A DNA stretch of 64,000 bases from Propionicimonas sp. (GTDB lineage: Bacteria > Actinomycetota > Actinomycetes > Propionibacteriales > Propionibacteriaceae). Shown here piece by piece: positions 1 through 9,203 of the stretch; positions within the stretch are counted from its first letter, which is position 1, and every line of letters begins with the position of its first letter. The position numbers were made by a program, and so were the translations under genes. The notes under the pieces are model-generated. The model saw nothing but the letters and a program-made list of their open reading frames with translations. It searched no databases and had not been told where the DNA came from. The stretch lies in NCBI RefSeq assembly GCF_029975155.1, contig NZ_JARKPQ010000299.1, forward strand, positions 1-64,000. The letters run 5' to 3'.

Positions 1-260
1 CGGGATGACAGAAAGCCCACAACGACCCACACCCGCCCCCAGAAACCGTCATCCCGGCGCACGCCGGGATCCCCGCACCAACCCCACAAAGCCGACCGCC
101 AACAAATCCCGGGGCAAGCCCGGGATGACAGAAAGCCCACAACGACCCACACCCGCCCCCAGAAACCGTCATCCCGGCGCACGCCGGGATCCCCGCACCA
201 ACCCCACAAAGCCGACCGCCAACAAATCCCGGGGCAAGCCCGGGATGACAGAGAGGGGCG
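1..260. repeat. 120-bp tandem duplication of palindromic repeats
   Basis: Bases 1-120 and 121-240 are identical, and a third copy starts at 241 and diverges after about a dozen bases. Each unit holds two short palindromes of the type ATCCCGGCGCACGCCGGGAT and CCCGGGGCAAGCCCGGG, flanked by GTCATCCC/GGGATGACA. Related arms recur inside imuB (46951-47062) and scpB (51399-51553), so this is a dispersed family and not a local slip alone. The array probably continues beyond the left edge. No gene is seen in 1-281. Confidence 0.9.
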
Positions 261-281
261 GGGCGCACCTCCTCGGAAACG

Positions 282-1172
282 TCAGGCCCGGGGCGACCGT
301 TCCGACTGGGGCGGACGCGACGTGAGCTCGCCCGCCAGCCAGCTCTCGATCATCCTCCGGGCGATCGAGGTGTGCGGGGGCAGGGTCACCTCGCCGGACG
401 CCATGGCCTCCCGCAGCCCGGGGACGGTGAACCAGCGCGCGAGTTCGATCTCGCCCTCGGCGGCCGTGACGTCGGTACGGGACGCGCGCGCCAGGAAGCC
501 GACCATCAGCGACCGGGGGAACGGCCATGGCTGCGAGCCGAGGTAGGTGATGCCGGCGAGACCGAGGCCGACCTCCTCCGCCATCTCCCGGTGCACGGCC
601 TGCTCCAGCGACTCCCCCATCTCCACGAAGCCGGCGAACACCGACACCCGACCCGGCGCCCAGCTGGGCTGGCGTCCGAGGAGCAGCCGTCCGTCCGGAT
701 CGAGGATCGCGACGATCACGGCCGGGTCGGTGCGGGGGTAGGACTCCCGGCCGCAGCCCGGGCACAGCCGGGACTGCCCGCCGGCGACCACCCGCGTGAG
801 CGAGCCGCAACGGCCGCAGAAGCGCTCTCCGGCGTGCCAGGTGCCCAGACCTGCACCGGTGAAGGCCGCCTGCAGGTGCGGCGCCGGAAGCCCGTCCATG
901 ATCGAGCGCAGCGGGGTGAGCCCGTCCGCCCCGGCCCAGGTGGCGAACCAGGGCGTGCCGTCGACGAGACCGAGCAGGTAGTGCCGCTCCGCGTCGTAGT
1001 CGCCGCTGGTGGCCACGGGCGCCAGCGAGCCGTCAGGCGCGGCGGCGACGGCGGCCTCGCCGACCCGCAGCAGCAGGGCGGACTCCTCGGCCCACGCCGC
1101 CCGCACCCACTCGGGGTCGGTCCGCGCGAACTCGACCCGGTCGAGGGCACTGCCGAACAGCCAGTCACTCAC
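282..1172 (-). CDS. nudC: NAD(+) diphosphatase NudC (Nudix)
   Basis: Predicted to hydrolyse NAD(H) to NMN(H) and AMP, and by family knowledge to remove NAD caps from RNA 5' ends in the cytosol. The 296-aa protein has the NudC layout: an N-terminal domain, a zinc ribbon with CGRCG near residue 119 and CPGCG near 137, then the Nudix box (about residues 178-200, G-x5-E-x7-REMAEEVG). This is followed by SQPWPFPRS, the motif that marks NAD pyrophosphatases among Nudix enzymes. The start is a GTG whose GTGA overlaps the adnB stop, so it is translationally coupled as the last gene of an adnA-adnB-nudC operon. The same order is known near mycobacterial adnAB. Confidence 0.93.
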   Translation of the reverse strand: MSDWLFGSALDRVEFARTDPEWVRAAWAEESALLLRVGEAAVAAAPDGSLAPVATSGDYDAERHYLLGLVDGTPWFATWAGADGLTPLRSIMDGLPAPHLQAAFTGAGLGTWHAGERFCGRCGSLTRVVAGGQSRLCPGCGRESYPRTDPAVIVAILDPDGRLLLGRQPSWAPGRVSVFAGFVEMGESLEQAVHREMAEEVGLGLAGITYLGSQPWPFPRSLMVGFLARASRTDVTAAEGEIELARWFTVPGLREAMASGEVTLPPHTSIARRMIESWLAGELTSRPPQSERSPRA

Positions 1173-4100
1173 TCCGACAGGCTAACCGAGCCCGGTGACC
1201 TCGCCAGCAGGGATTCCAGTCCCGCCCGGTCGGGCAGGCCCTGCGGACGCACCACCTCTGCGGTGTGCAGGTCGTAGAACACCGCGTCGACGTCGGTGAC
1301 CGCCAGCCCGTGCAACTCCGCCCACGCCAGCCGGTAGCAGGCCAGCTGCAGCGGGTCGGAGTGGCGCGCGTTCCCGGTCTTCCAGTCCACCACCTGCGGC
1401 CGGCCGTCCGGACCCGTGAACACCGCGTCGATCCGGCCCCGGACCAGTCGGCCCGCCAGCACCAGCGTGAAGGGCGTCTCCACTGCGAGCGGCACGGCCG
1501 TCGCATACGGGCCCGCCTCGAATCCGGCCTGGAGCTTCTCGAACTCCGCGCCCGCGAGTTCCGCCTCGGGCTCGCCGTCCAGCAGCGGTGCCTGCGTGCG
1601 GAACCGGTGTTCCAGCCAGGAGTGGAAGCCGATGCCCCATCGCTGGGCCTCGCTGACCAGCCGCGGCATCGGCCGGCGCAGCTCGGCCGCGTAGCCGCCC
1701 GGGTCGCGGGCCAGCCGGCCCAGACCGGTCACGGACAGGTAGTCGGGCAGCCGCGCCGCGGTGCGTTCCCGGGCCGCCTCGCGCTCAATCGCGCACAGCG
1801 CCTCCACCCGGGTCCGCCAGCCGGCGACGAGATCGGCCTGGTCGAGGCTGAGCGAGCAGGCCGCGGGAGGCTCCTGGCCGTCGGACCGCCCGCGCATCCG
1901 GCGCACCTCGTCGGCGGCTGCCCTGCGCACCAGCCATGCCTCGGTGTCGCCGACCACGGGCCAGGCCGCCTGTGCGTCCGCGCCCAGCAGTGGGTTCTCG
2001 GCCGGCACGTCGGCGGCCAGCTGGACGGCCTGGGCGTGCTCGGCCAGCACGGTGAAGTACGCCGAGGCCGCCCGCGGCTTCTGCAGGCCCGGACCCCAGG
2101 TGTGGGTGCTGGCCTGCAGCAGCTGTCTGGCCCTGGTCACGGCGACGTAGGCGAGCCGGTCCTCGCCGCGCCGCTGCTGGTCGGTGAGCGCGGACGCGAA
2201 GTCGCCCATCGCCGCGTGGTCGACGGAACCCAGCTGCGGCAACGCATCGGCGTCCCCCCGCAGTGGGTACGGCAGCGTGGACGCACTGCGCAGCCAGTTC
2301 CCGGTGACCCGATCGGTCGGGAAAACGTCGGTGGCCAGTCCCGGCACGAAGACCACGTCCCACTCCAGACCCTTCGCCCGGTGGACGGTGAGGATCTTCA
2401 CCGAGTCCGCGGCGGACACCACCGCCTGCTCCAGTCCGGTGCCGTACTCCCGTTCGGCGTCGAGGTACGCCAGCAGCCCGGCCAGCGAGGCATCGGCGTC
2501 GATGTCGGTGTAGTCGGCGACGGCCTGGACGAAAGTGGCCAGCGGTGCGCTGCCGCCCGCGTCCACCGCCTCGAGCTCGACCGCCAGGTCCAGGACCGCG
2601 ATCACCCGCTGGACCAGTTCGGTGACCGCGTCGCCCGCGTGCCGGCGCAGCAGACCCAGCTCGGCGGTGAGTTCCGCGAACCGGCGGCGGGCGTCGGCGT
2701 GGTACGGCAGCGGGCCCGGGTCCCCTAGGGCCTCCAGCAGGCTCGGCACGGCGGCGGGATCGGTGCCGATCAGGGCTGCGTCGAGGCGGGGGGCTTCGTC
2801 AGGCTCAGCCATCGTCACTCGGCGGGCTGCGTCAAGGCGGGTCTCGACAGGCTCGACCAGCGGTTGGGGGGTGGGCTCGACCAGCGGTTGGGAGGTGGAC
2901 TCGACCAGCGGTTGGGAGATGAACTCGACCAGCGGTTGAGTTGGCTCGGCCAGCGAGTGGGCAGCCTCCCCCTTCGCGGAGGACAGCTCTCGCGCGCGGC
3001 GACCGAGCAGGGCGAGGTCGGGGATGCCGATCGCCCAGCGGGGCGAGGTGAGCAAGCGCAGCAGCGACGGGTTGGCGGTCGCGTCGTCGAGCAGGGTGAG
3101 GGTGGCCACCACGTCGGCGATCGCGGGCAGCTCGAGCAGCCCGCCCAGCCCGACGATCTCCGCGGGGACGTCCCGCGCGGCGAGTTCGGCGTAGACGTCG
3201 GCCACCTGGCTGTTGCGCCGGGCCAGCACCGCGATGCTCAACCACGCCGGAACTCCGCCTGTCGCGTGCAGGGCTGCGATGCGGTCGGCGATCGCGGCGA
3301 CCTCGTCCGGCCAGGTCGCGAACGAGGCCGCCTCCACCCGGCCGGGCGGGGTGCCCGGTGGCGCGACCAGGTCGAGGTCGAGACCATGCGCCACGAGAGC
3401 CGGCTCGGCCCGCACCGGCTCCGCGAGCCGGTTGGCGGCGTCCAGCACGAACTGGCCGCTGCGCCGGTTCACGGTCAGGGCGTAGCTGGTGGCCGGTTCG
3501 CCCGTCGCGGTGGGAAAGTGCCGCGCGAAGTCGAGGATGTTGCTGGCCGCCGCCCCCCGCCACCCGTAGATGGCCTGGCAGGGATCGCCCACCGCGGTCA
3601 CCGGATGCCCCCGTCCCGAGGCCGGATCGGCGCCGGAGAACAGCCCGCGCAGCAGCGTGGCCTGAGCCGCGGACGTGTCCTGGTACTCGTCCAGCAGCAC
3701 CACCGCGAACTCGTCCCGCAATGCCTTCGGCACCGCGGCCACCTCGGTCGCCAGCCGCGCGGCCGCCGCCATCTGGTCGGCGAACTCGACGTAGCCCAGT
3801 TCGGCCTTCACCTCCTCGTACCGCACCACCAGCGCGGCCAGCTCGAGTCGCTCGGCCATCGCCGCCTCCGCGGTCTGCACGGCGGCGTACGCCTGCCCGC
3901 GCGGGCTCCGTGGAGCCTGCTGCAGCGCCGTTTCGAAGGCCACGGCGTGGTCGGCGAGGTCGAGCGGATCGACGAGGTGGGAGCGCAGTTCGGAGGACAG
4001 CTCGAGCAGCCGCTGGGTCACCGAGGCCGGACGCAGCCGGGACAGGCGGGTGAGGCCGGGTGTATCGGCGACCACCCGGGCGGCCAGCCGGTAACGGGCC

Positions 4101-4495
4101 GCACCGGTGATCATCCGGGCGTCGCCCTCGAGACCGAGCATCAGCCCGTACTCGTTGACCAGCCGGCCGGCGAACGCGTCGTAGGTGAGGATCAGTTCCT
4201 CTCCGGCCTCGTGGTCCTCGGTCAGCACGCCGGCCTGGTGCAGGGCCCGGCGCACCCTCGCTGCGAGTTCTCCCGCTGCCTTACGGGTGAACGTCAGCCC
4301 CAGCACCTGCTCGGGACGCACCTGCCCGGACCCCACCAGCCACACCACCCGGGCAGCCATGACCGTGGTCTTGCCCGAGCCGGCGCCCGCGATGATCACG
4401 GCCGGCTCCAGCGGCGCGGTGATCGCCGACAGCTGCTGCTCGGAGAACGGAATGCCCAGCGCCGCGCTGAGCTGGCCGGGGTCGGTGAGTCTCAT
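1169..4495 (-). CDS. adnB: AdnB, helicase-nuclease subunit of the AdnAB resection complex
   Basis: UvrD-family (SF1A) motor fused to a RecB-type nuclease. AdnAB heterodimers resect double-strand breaks in actinobacteria. Walker A GAGSGKT lies at residues 37-43, a DEYQDTSAAQ Walker B follows, and the C-terminus carries the nuclease motifs GRIDAVF (about 1018) and VVDWKTG (about 1036). The length, 1108 aa, is slightly above the mycobacterial protein, partly because of an in-frame repeat insertion (residues about 517-565) reading QPLVEPTPQPLVEPVET-like peptide. ATG start overlaps the adnA stop as ATGA. No iron-sulphur cysteine cluster is visible at its C-terminus, unlike AdnA. UvrD/PcrA-like helicase is the only other plausible label; the paired adnA neighbour settles it. 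Confidence 0.9.
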   Translation of the reverse strand: MRLTDPGQLSAALGIPFSEQQLSAITAPLEPAVIIAGAGSGKTTVMAARVVWLVGSGQVRPEQVLGLTFTRKAAGELAARVRRALHQAGVLTEDHEAGEELILTYDAFAGRLVNEYGLMLGLEGDARMITGAARYRLAARVVADTPGLTRLSRLRPASVTQRLLELSSELRSHLVDPLDLADHAVAFETALQQAPRSPRGQAYAAVQTAEAAMAERLELAALVVRYEEVKAELGYVEFADQMAAAARLATEVAAVPKALRDEFAVVLLDEYQDTSAAQATLLRGLFSGADPASGRGHPVTAVGDPCQAIYGWRGAAASNILDFARHFPTATGEPATSYALTVNRRSGQFVLDAANRLAEPVRAEPALVAHGLDLDLVAPPGTPPGRVEAASFATWPDEVAAIADRIAALHATGGVPAWLSIAVLARRNSQVADVYAELAARDVPAEIVGLGGLLELPAIADVVATLTLLDDATANPSLLRLLTSPRWAIGIPDLALLGRRARELSSAKGEAAHSLAEPTQPLVEFISQPLVESTSQPLVEPTPQPLVEPVETRLDAARRVTMAEPDEAPRLDAALIGTDPAAVPSLLEALGDPGPLPYHADARRRFAELTAELGLLRRHAGDAVTELVQRVIAVLDLAVELEAVDAGGSAPLATFVQAVADYTDIDADASLAGLLAYLDAEREYGTGLEQAVVSAADSVKILTVHRAKGLEWDVVFVPGLATDVFPTDRVTGNWLRSASTLPYPLRGDADALPQLGSVDHAAMGDFASALTDQQRRGEDRLAYVAVTRARQLLQASTHTWGPGLQKPRAASAYFTVLAEHAQAVQLAADVPAENPLLGADAQAAWPVVGDTEAWLVRRAAADEVRRMRGRSDGQEPPAACSLSLDQADLVAGWRTRVEALCAIEREAARERTAARLPDYLSVTGLGRLARDPGGYAAELRRPMPRLVSEAQRWGIGFHSWLEHRFRTQAPLLDGEPEAELAGAEFEKLQAGFEAGPYATAVPLAVETPFTLVLAGRLVRGRIDAVFTGPDGRPQVVDWKTGNARHSDPLQLACYRLAWAELHGLAVTDVDAVFYDLHTAEVVRPQGLPDRAGLESLLARSPGSVSLSE
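2793..2942. repeat. In-frame repeat block inside adnB
   Basis: Four copies of CTCGACCAGCGGTTG-type units plus a TCTCGACAGGCTCGACC arm and a CTTCGTCAGGCTCAGCC arm lie within the adnB coding region. In the gene's frame they encode repeated QPLVE(P/S/F) and AEPDEA peptides. The same arms occur at 9772, 10567, 19012, 21109, 44972 and 49219. The block keeps the frame and sits between helicase segments, presumably in a surface loop. Confidence 0.85.
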
Positions 4496-7400
4496 CGCAG
4501 CACCTGCTCACCGCGCCCGGACGCCGGGCAGCTGTTCGCGAACGCGCAACTGCGGCAGTGCGTACCCGGGGTGGCCGGGTACACCCCGTCCGCGACCACC
4601 CGTGCCGCCGTGGCGACCCGGTGGTGCACCCAGCTGGGGTACTTCTCCTCGTCGGGATCGGTGTACAGGTAGGGCGTGCCGACCAGGGACGACTGGCCGA
4701 ACTCCCGGGGCAGGTCCTCGGGCCGGTCGGGCAGCCGCAGGTACACCGCCGCAGCCCCGGACGGCGTGGTGCGCCCCGGCGCCACGTCGTCGAAGCCACC
4801 GCCGGCCACGGCCAGCTGGTAGACGCCGAGCTGCTCCATGCCGGCGACCGCGGCCTTGGTGGGCGCGGAGCGGGAGGTCTTGAAGTCGACCACCCGCAGC
4901 CCGTCCGGCGTGGCCTCCAGCCAGTCCACCTTGCCGTCGAGGACCACGTCGAGGCCGTCGGCCTGCACGGTCAGCCGGAACGGCACCTCCACCCCGACGA
5001 GTTCGGCGTCGCGCACCTGTCGCCAGGCGAGGAAGCGGGCCAGGCCGAGCTCGACCTCCACCCGTTCGGTCGCGGAGAGCCAGGCCGCCTCGAACCGCAG
5101 CCGGTGCCACACGGCGTCGAGCTCGCCGCGGAGTTCGGCCAGGCCCCATCCCTCGTCGACCGCGCGCTGCACCAGCAGGTGGATCAGCGATCCGAGGGTC
5201 GCCGCCGTGCCCACCTCACCCTCGCCGCGGGCCTCGCGGGCGAGGAAGTAGCGACGCGGGCAGGTCAGCACGCTCGTCACCTGGCTGGGGCTCAGCCGCA
5301 CCTGCGCCCCGGCCGGCAACGGCTCCGGCCGACTGCTCAACTCGCGGACCCCCCACCAGGTGGCCGGGTCGGCCGCCGGGGCGATCGGACGGCCGCTGTC
5401 GTCCGTCGCGTCGGCGAGCCGGGCCAGTTCGACCGCCGCCGCCGCCCGCACCTCGACCGGCACGGACGGGTCGGCCGCCCACCGCCGCAGTTCGGCGACC
5501 AGCCCGGGAATGGTGAGCGCGGTCCGGCCCCGGTCGGGCGCCTCGGCGGGGACACCCAGCTCGGCGAGGAACCGGGACGGGGCGTCCGCCTCGCCCTCCG
5601 TGCCGGCCGCCGCGGTGACGACCAGCCGCTCACGCGCCCGCGAGCAGGCCAGGTGGAACAACCGGCGTTCCCCGGCGAGCAGGTCGCGGTGATCGGTGGC
5701 CCCGACCAGGCCCTCGGAGGTGAGCGCGGCGGCGTCCAGCACGGTGCTGACCCGCCGGCCGACCGGCCACATGCCCTCCTGGACCCCGGCCACGACCACG
5801 AGGCTCCACTCCCGTCCCCGCGCCCGGTGCGCGGTGAGCACCTGCACGCCACGACCCCGCAGCCGCGACTCGCGCTCGTGGTCGGCCGGGATCTGCTGCG
5901 CGGCCAGTTCGGCGAGGAACGCGCGCACGCCGCCGCTACCGCCCCTGCGGTCGGCCTCCGCGGCACTCTCGAAGAAGGCGCACAGGGCGTCGAGGTCGGC
6001 GTCCGCCCGGCTGCCGGCCGCGCCCCCTGCGGCCGACTCGCGACGCAGCTGCTCGGGCCACTCCGTGCCCTGCCAGAGGGTCCAGGCGACGATGTCGACC
6101 GGGTCGCCGGCACCCACCCGTGCCCTCGCGTCGGCCAGCACCGTGAGCAGGGCCTGGAGCCGCCGCGTGTCGGGCGTCGGCGGCGCTGTCTCCAGCCAGG
6201 CGGGCTCGTTGACCGCGGCGGCCGCCTGTTCGGCCAGGGTCACCGGGAGCACCCCGCTGCGCCCCTGCCGCCACTGCCGGGCCAGCCGCCGCAGGGCGAG
6301 CGCGTCGAAGCCGCCCAGCGGCGAGGTGAGCAGCCGGGCCGCCTCGTCGGGAGCCACCCGGCCGGCGGCGGTGACCGCCAGCGCCAGCAGCAGCGGACGG
6401 ACGGCCGGCGCCTGCGCGAGCGGGATCTCGTCGCCGGCGACCTCCACGGGCACCCCGGCGGCGGTCAGCGAGCGCACGATCGGCCCCAGTTGCCGCCGGC
6501 CGGACCGCACCAGCACCGCCATGTCGCCGTAGCGGATGCCGTCGACCACCCGCGCCCGCCGCAGCTCCGCCGCGATCGCCGCGGCCTGGTCGGCCTCACC
6601 GGCACAGGTGAGCACCCGCACGGTGCCGGCCTCCCGCTGACTCGTTCCGACCGCTGCAACAGCCGTACTGCCGGCCGGGCGCGGCAGCCGGGCCCGCACC
6701 CCGGCCACCGCCGCGGCGACACCCTCGCCGAACCGGTGGCTTCCGCTGAGCTCGACCCGCCGGGCGGAGCCGTCGGGCCGGGCGAAGACCCGCTCGAAGT
6801 CGGCCACGGCCCTCGGGTGCGCGCCCCGGAAGGTCGACACCACGCTGTCGGGGTCGGCGGCCGCCAGCACCGGACCCGCGCCCGCGAGCGTGGCCACCAG
6901 GCCGATCTGGGCCGGGTCGAGATCGGCGTAGTCGTCGACGAGCACCGCACCGATCTCACCGGTCACGGTCGCCAGGATCTCCGGATCGGTGAGCAGCAGC
7001 CGCACCCGGTGGACGAGTTCGGCGTAGTCGAGCACGCCCTCCGCATCGAGCACGTCGAGGTATTCGGCGAAGAAGTCGCCGAGCGCGGACCACTCCGGCC
7101 GTCCGGCCGCCTCGCCGAAGGCGACGAGGTCGCCGGGCTCCAGGCCCAGCTGGCGGGCACGGGCCAGCGCAGCGCGCACCTGGGCGGCGAATCCCCGGGT
7201 GCCGAGGGCGTGCCGGAGCGCGTCCGGCCAGACGCCGGGACCGGCGCCGGCCAGCAGCTCGCGCACCCGGAACTCCTGCTCGGGTGCCGCGAGCAGCCGC
7301 AGGTCCGCGCGGCCGGCGAACCGCTGCCACAGCGTGCGGCACAACGCGTGCACGGTGGTCACCGCCGGCTGCCAGGAGCCGTCCCCCAGTTCGGCAGCGA

Positions 7401-7632
7401 CGACATTGCGCAGCGAACTCGCCGCCGTCCGGCTGCCGGCCAGCAGCAGCGGCGGCGGACCGGCCTGCCGGGACCGCCGCACCATGGCGTGGGCGAGCAG
7501 TGTCGTCTTGCCCGACCCCGGGCCGCCGAGCACCAGCAGCGGCCCCGCCCAGCTCGCCAGGACCGCCGCCTGCTGCTGGTCGGGCTGGGGCAGGACCCGG
7601 CCGGACTGGTTCGAACTGCTCACGGCGACCAT
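4492..7632 (-). CDS. adnA: AdnA, helicase-nuclease subunit with Fe-S cysteines
   Basis: Partner of AdnB. Walker A GGPGSGKTTLL sits near residue 39 after a Q-motif-like PDQQQAAVLA. UvrD-like motifs continue to about residue 750. The C-terminal RecB/AddB-type nuclease shows GKVDWLE and VVDFKTS (about 895-917). Cysteines at TCPRRYF (about 788) and HCRSCAFANSC (about 1024-1034, C-x2-C-x5-C) match the AddB/AdnA iron-sulphur staple. I chose the ATG at 7632 because it gives 1046 aa, close to mycobacterial AdnA, and puts the helicase motif at the expected distance; the open frame upstream to 8424 is antisense to telA. First gene of the adnA-adnB-nudC operon, linked by 4-bp overlaps. Confidence 0.9.
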   Translation of the reverse strand: MVAVSSSNQSGRVLPQPDQQQAAVLASWAGPLLVLGGPGSGKTTLLAHAMVRRSRQAGPPPLLLAGSRTAASSLRNVVAAELGDGSWQPAVTTVHALCRTLWQRFAGRADLRLLAAPEQEFRVRELLAGAGPGVWPDALRHALGTRGFAAQVRAALARARQLGLEPGDLVAFGEAAGRPEWSALGDFFAEYLDVLDAEGVLDYAELVHRVRLLLTDPEILATVTGEIGAVLVDDYADLDPAQIGLVATLAGAGPVLAAADPDSVVSTFRGAHPRAVADFERVFARPDGSARRVELSGSHRFGEGVAAAVAGVRARLPRPAGSTAVAAVGTSQREAGTVRVLTCAGEADQAAAIAAELRRARVVDGIRYGDMAVLVRSGRRQLGPIVRSLTAAGVPVEVAGDEIPLAQAPAVRPLLLALAVTAAGRVAPDEAARLLTSPLGGFDALALRRLARQWRQGRSGVLPVTLAEQAAAAVNEPAWLETAPPTPDTRRLQALLTVLADARARVGAGDPVDIVAWTLWQGTEWPEQLRRESAAGGAAGSRADADLDALCAFFESAAEADRRGGSGGVRAFLAELAAQQIPADHERESRLRGRGVQVLTAHRARGREWSLVVVAGVQEGMWPVGRRVSTVLDAAALTSEGLVGATDHRDLLAGERRLFHLACSRARERLVVTAAAGTEGEADAPSRFLAELGVPAEAPDRGRTALTIPGLVAELRRWAADPSVPVEVRAAAAVELARLADATDDSGRPIAPAADPATWWGVRELSSRPEPLPAGAQVRLSPSQVTSVLTCPRRYFLAREARGEGEVGTAATLGSLIHLLVQRAVDEGWGLAELRGELDAVWHRLRFEAAWLSATERVEVELGLARFLAWRQVRDAELVGVEVPFRLTVQADGLDVVLDGKVDWLEATPDGLRVVDFKTSRSAPTKAAVAGMEQLGVYQLAVAGGGFDDVAPGRTTPSGAAAVYLRLPDRPEDLPREFGQSSLVGTPYLYTDPDEEKYPSWVHHRVATAARVVADGVYPATPGTHCRSCAFANSCPASGRGEQVLR

Positions 7633-7694
7633 GCAACCACCTGCCACCGACACCCGCCTATCCGGGCCGGCAACCGCACCCGGCTTGCAGGCGT

Positions 7695-7740
7695 CAAGGT
7701 GGACTGAGACCGTCGACAACGACGGTCTGGGTCCACTTTG
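7695..7740. repeat. 46-nt hairpin element, copy 1
   Basis: A near-perfect inverted repeat: arms GTGGACTGAGACCGTCG and CGACGGTCTGGGTCCAC around ACAA, bounded by CAAG and CTTTG. A second copy of the same length and design lies at 25190-25235. It stands in the 331-bp divergent gap between adnA and telA, which otherwise shows only a weak promoter candidate. It could act as a folded RNA or be a small dispersed repeat. Confidence 0.8.
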
Positions 7741-7900
7741 TGGGAGCCGGACGCTCCGGTGCATCCAGCCCTCGTGCAGACGGGCCGCCCGGAGGTGCTC
7801 AAGCGGCAAGGTGACGGCCACCGGCCCTCGGCGGGAGTCCCGCTCAGGGTTGCCCCCGGCCGCTCCCCGAACCTGCGGCCGGGACGCGTCCCCTGAGCGG

Positions 7901-7928
7901 TTCCACCGTGGGTCCGGGCCGCTAGATT
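7901..7928 (+). promoter_or_regulatory. Candidate promoter of the TelA-PknG operon
   Basis: TTCCAC (7901-7906) and TAGATT (7923-7928) are spaced by 16 bp, about 36 bp before the telA start. The -10 fits the actinobacterial TANNNT pattern; the -35 is weak. Inference from sequence only. Confidence 0.35.
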
Positions 7929-7963
7929 GGGGACCAACGCCCACGAGTCGAGAGGTCTGTGGA

Positions 7964-9196
7964 ATGACCACACCCGCGCAGCCGTCCAGCCAGGGCCAGG
8001 CCGTCCAGCTGGCATCGCCCGACATGCTGAACCTCACCCCGCCCGCACCGCCCGCGGTGGTCACCGAGACCCAGGCGCCGGCCATGGCGCCCCAGGTCGA
8101 AGCCGCCCAGGTCCCGGTGCTGGACGCGAAGGTGAACGACTTCCTGACCGCCCTCAACTCGACCGAGGCGAACTCCCCCACCTTCTCCGCCCAGGCGGAC
8201 GCGGTGCGCAGCATGGGCGACGCCGACATCCGCAAGGCGGCAGAGACGTCCAACCGGCTGCTGCAGACCCCCGTCCGGGCGATCGAGTCCGGCGGGCTCG
8301 CCGAGACCTCCAAGGTGGGCAAGACGCTGCTCGAACTGCGCCGCACCGTCGAGGACCTCGATCCCGCCCAGACGAAGGGCAGCAAGGGCTTCTTCTCCAA
8401 GCTGGGCTTCGGCAAGCAGGTCACCGACTACTTCCGCAAGTACCAGAGCTCCCAGGACCACCTCAACGGCATCCTGCACGCGCTGCGCTCCGGCCAGGAC
8501 GAGCTGACCAAGGACAACGTCGCCCTGAACATGGAGAAGCAGAACCTCTGGACGGTGATGGGCCGGCTCAACCAGTACGTCTACATCGCCGAGCGGCTGG
8601 ACGCGAAGCTCGCCGCCCAGATCGCCGAGCTCGAGCTGAGCGACCAGGAGAAGGCGAAAGCCCTGAACCAGGACGTGCTGTTCTACGTCCGTCAGAAGCA
8701 CCAGGACCTGCTCACCCAGCTCGCGGTGTCGATCCAGAGCTATCTGGCGATCGACATCATCATCAAGAACAACGTCGAGCTGATCAAGGGCGTCGACCGG
8801 GCGTCCACCACGACCGTGTCCGCCCTGCGCACGGCCGTGATCGTGGCCCAGGCGCTGGGCAACCAGAAGCTGGTGCTCGACCAGATCACCGCGCTGAACA
8901 CCACGACCTCCGAGATGATCCAGCGCACCTCCGAGATGCTGAAGGAGAACTCCGCGCAGATCCAGGAGCAGGCTGCGTCCTCGACGATCGGCATCGAGCA
9001 GCTGCAGGCCGCGTTCGCGAACATCTACTCCACGATGGACTCGATCGACCAGTTCAAGCTGAAGGCGCTCGACACCATGGCCGCGACCATCGGCACCCTG
9101 GAGACCGAGGTCGCCAAGAGCAAGGCCTACCTCGAGCGGGTCGCCCAGCAGGACACCCGCGCAGCCTCCCTGCCTGCGCTCTCGATCGACCGCTGA
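7964..9196 (+). CDS. TelA-family toxic anion resistance protein
   Basis: A 410-aa mostly helical soluble protein of the TelA family (toxic anion resistance, PF05816). Family hallmarks are MGDADIRKAAETSNRLL, an FSKLGFGKQVTDYFRKYQ segment, and a long helical rod with IDIIIKNNVELIKGVDRAST in the middle. The Pro/Ala-rich first 45 residues look disordered. TelA proteins are linked to tellurite and membrane stress and are often encoded next to XpaC; the molecular role is not settled. First gene of the 11.7-kb operon, with an AGAGG ribosome site nine bases before the ATG. The next gene starts 7 bp after the stop and is XpaC-like, matching the known TelA-XpaC pairing. Confidence 0.85.
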   Translation: MTTPAQPSSQGQAVQLASPDMLNLTPPAPPAVVTETQAPAMAPQVEAAQVPVLDAKVNDFLTALNSTEANSPTFSAQADAVRSMGDADIRKAAETSNRLLQTPVRAIESGGLAETSKVGKTLLELRRTVEDLDPAQTKGSKGFFSKLGFGKQVTDYFRKYQSSQDHLNGILHALRSGQDELTKDNVALNMEKQNLWTVMGRLNQYVYIAERLDAKLAAQIAELELSDQEKAKALNQDVLFYVRQKHQDLLTQLAVSIQSYLAIDIIIKNNVELIKGVDRASTTTVSALRTAVIVAQALGNQKLVLDQITALNTTTSEMIQRTSEMLKENSAQIQEQAASSTIGIEQLQAAFANIYSTMDSIDQFKLKALDTMAATIGTLETEVAKSKAYLERVAQQDTRAASLPALSIDR

Positions 9197-9203
9197 GGAA
9201 CAG

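Noticed and set aside
1-260. CRISPR array
   Set aside because: The repeat unit is 120 bp with no unique spacers between copies, and there are no cas genes.
2864-4672. 602-aa open frame on the plus strand opposite adnB
   Set aside because: Shadow of adnB; no ribosome site, no motif, composition typical of the reverse strand of high-GC coding DNA.
4558-7707. 1049-aa open frame on the plus strand opposite adnA
   Set aside because: Antisense shadow; AdnA on the other strand has all helicase and nuclease motifs.
7924-8424. Extended N-terminus of AdnA up to 8424
   Set aside because: The extra frame is antisense to the start of telA; the ATG at 7632 gives the family length and correct motif distance.
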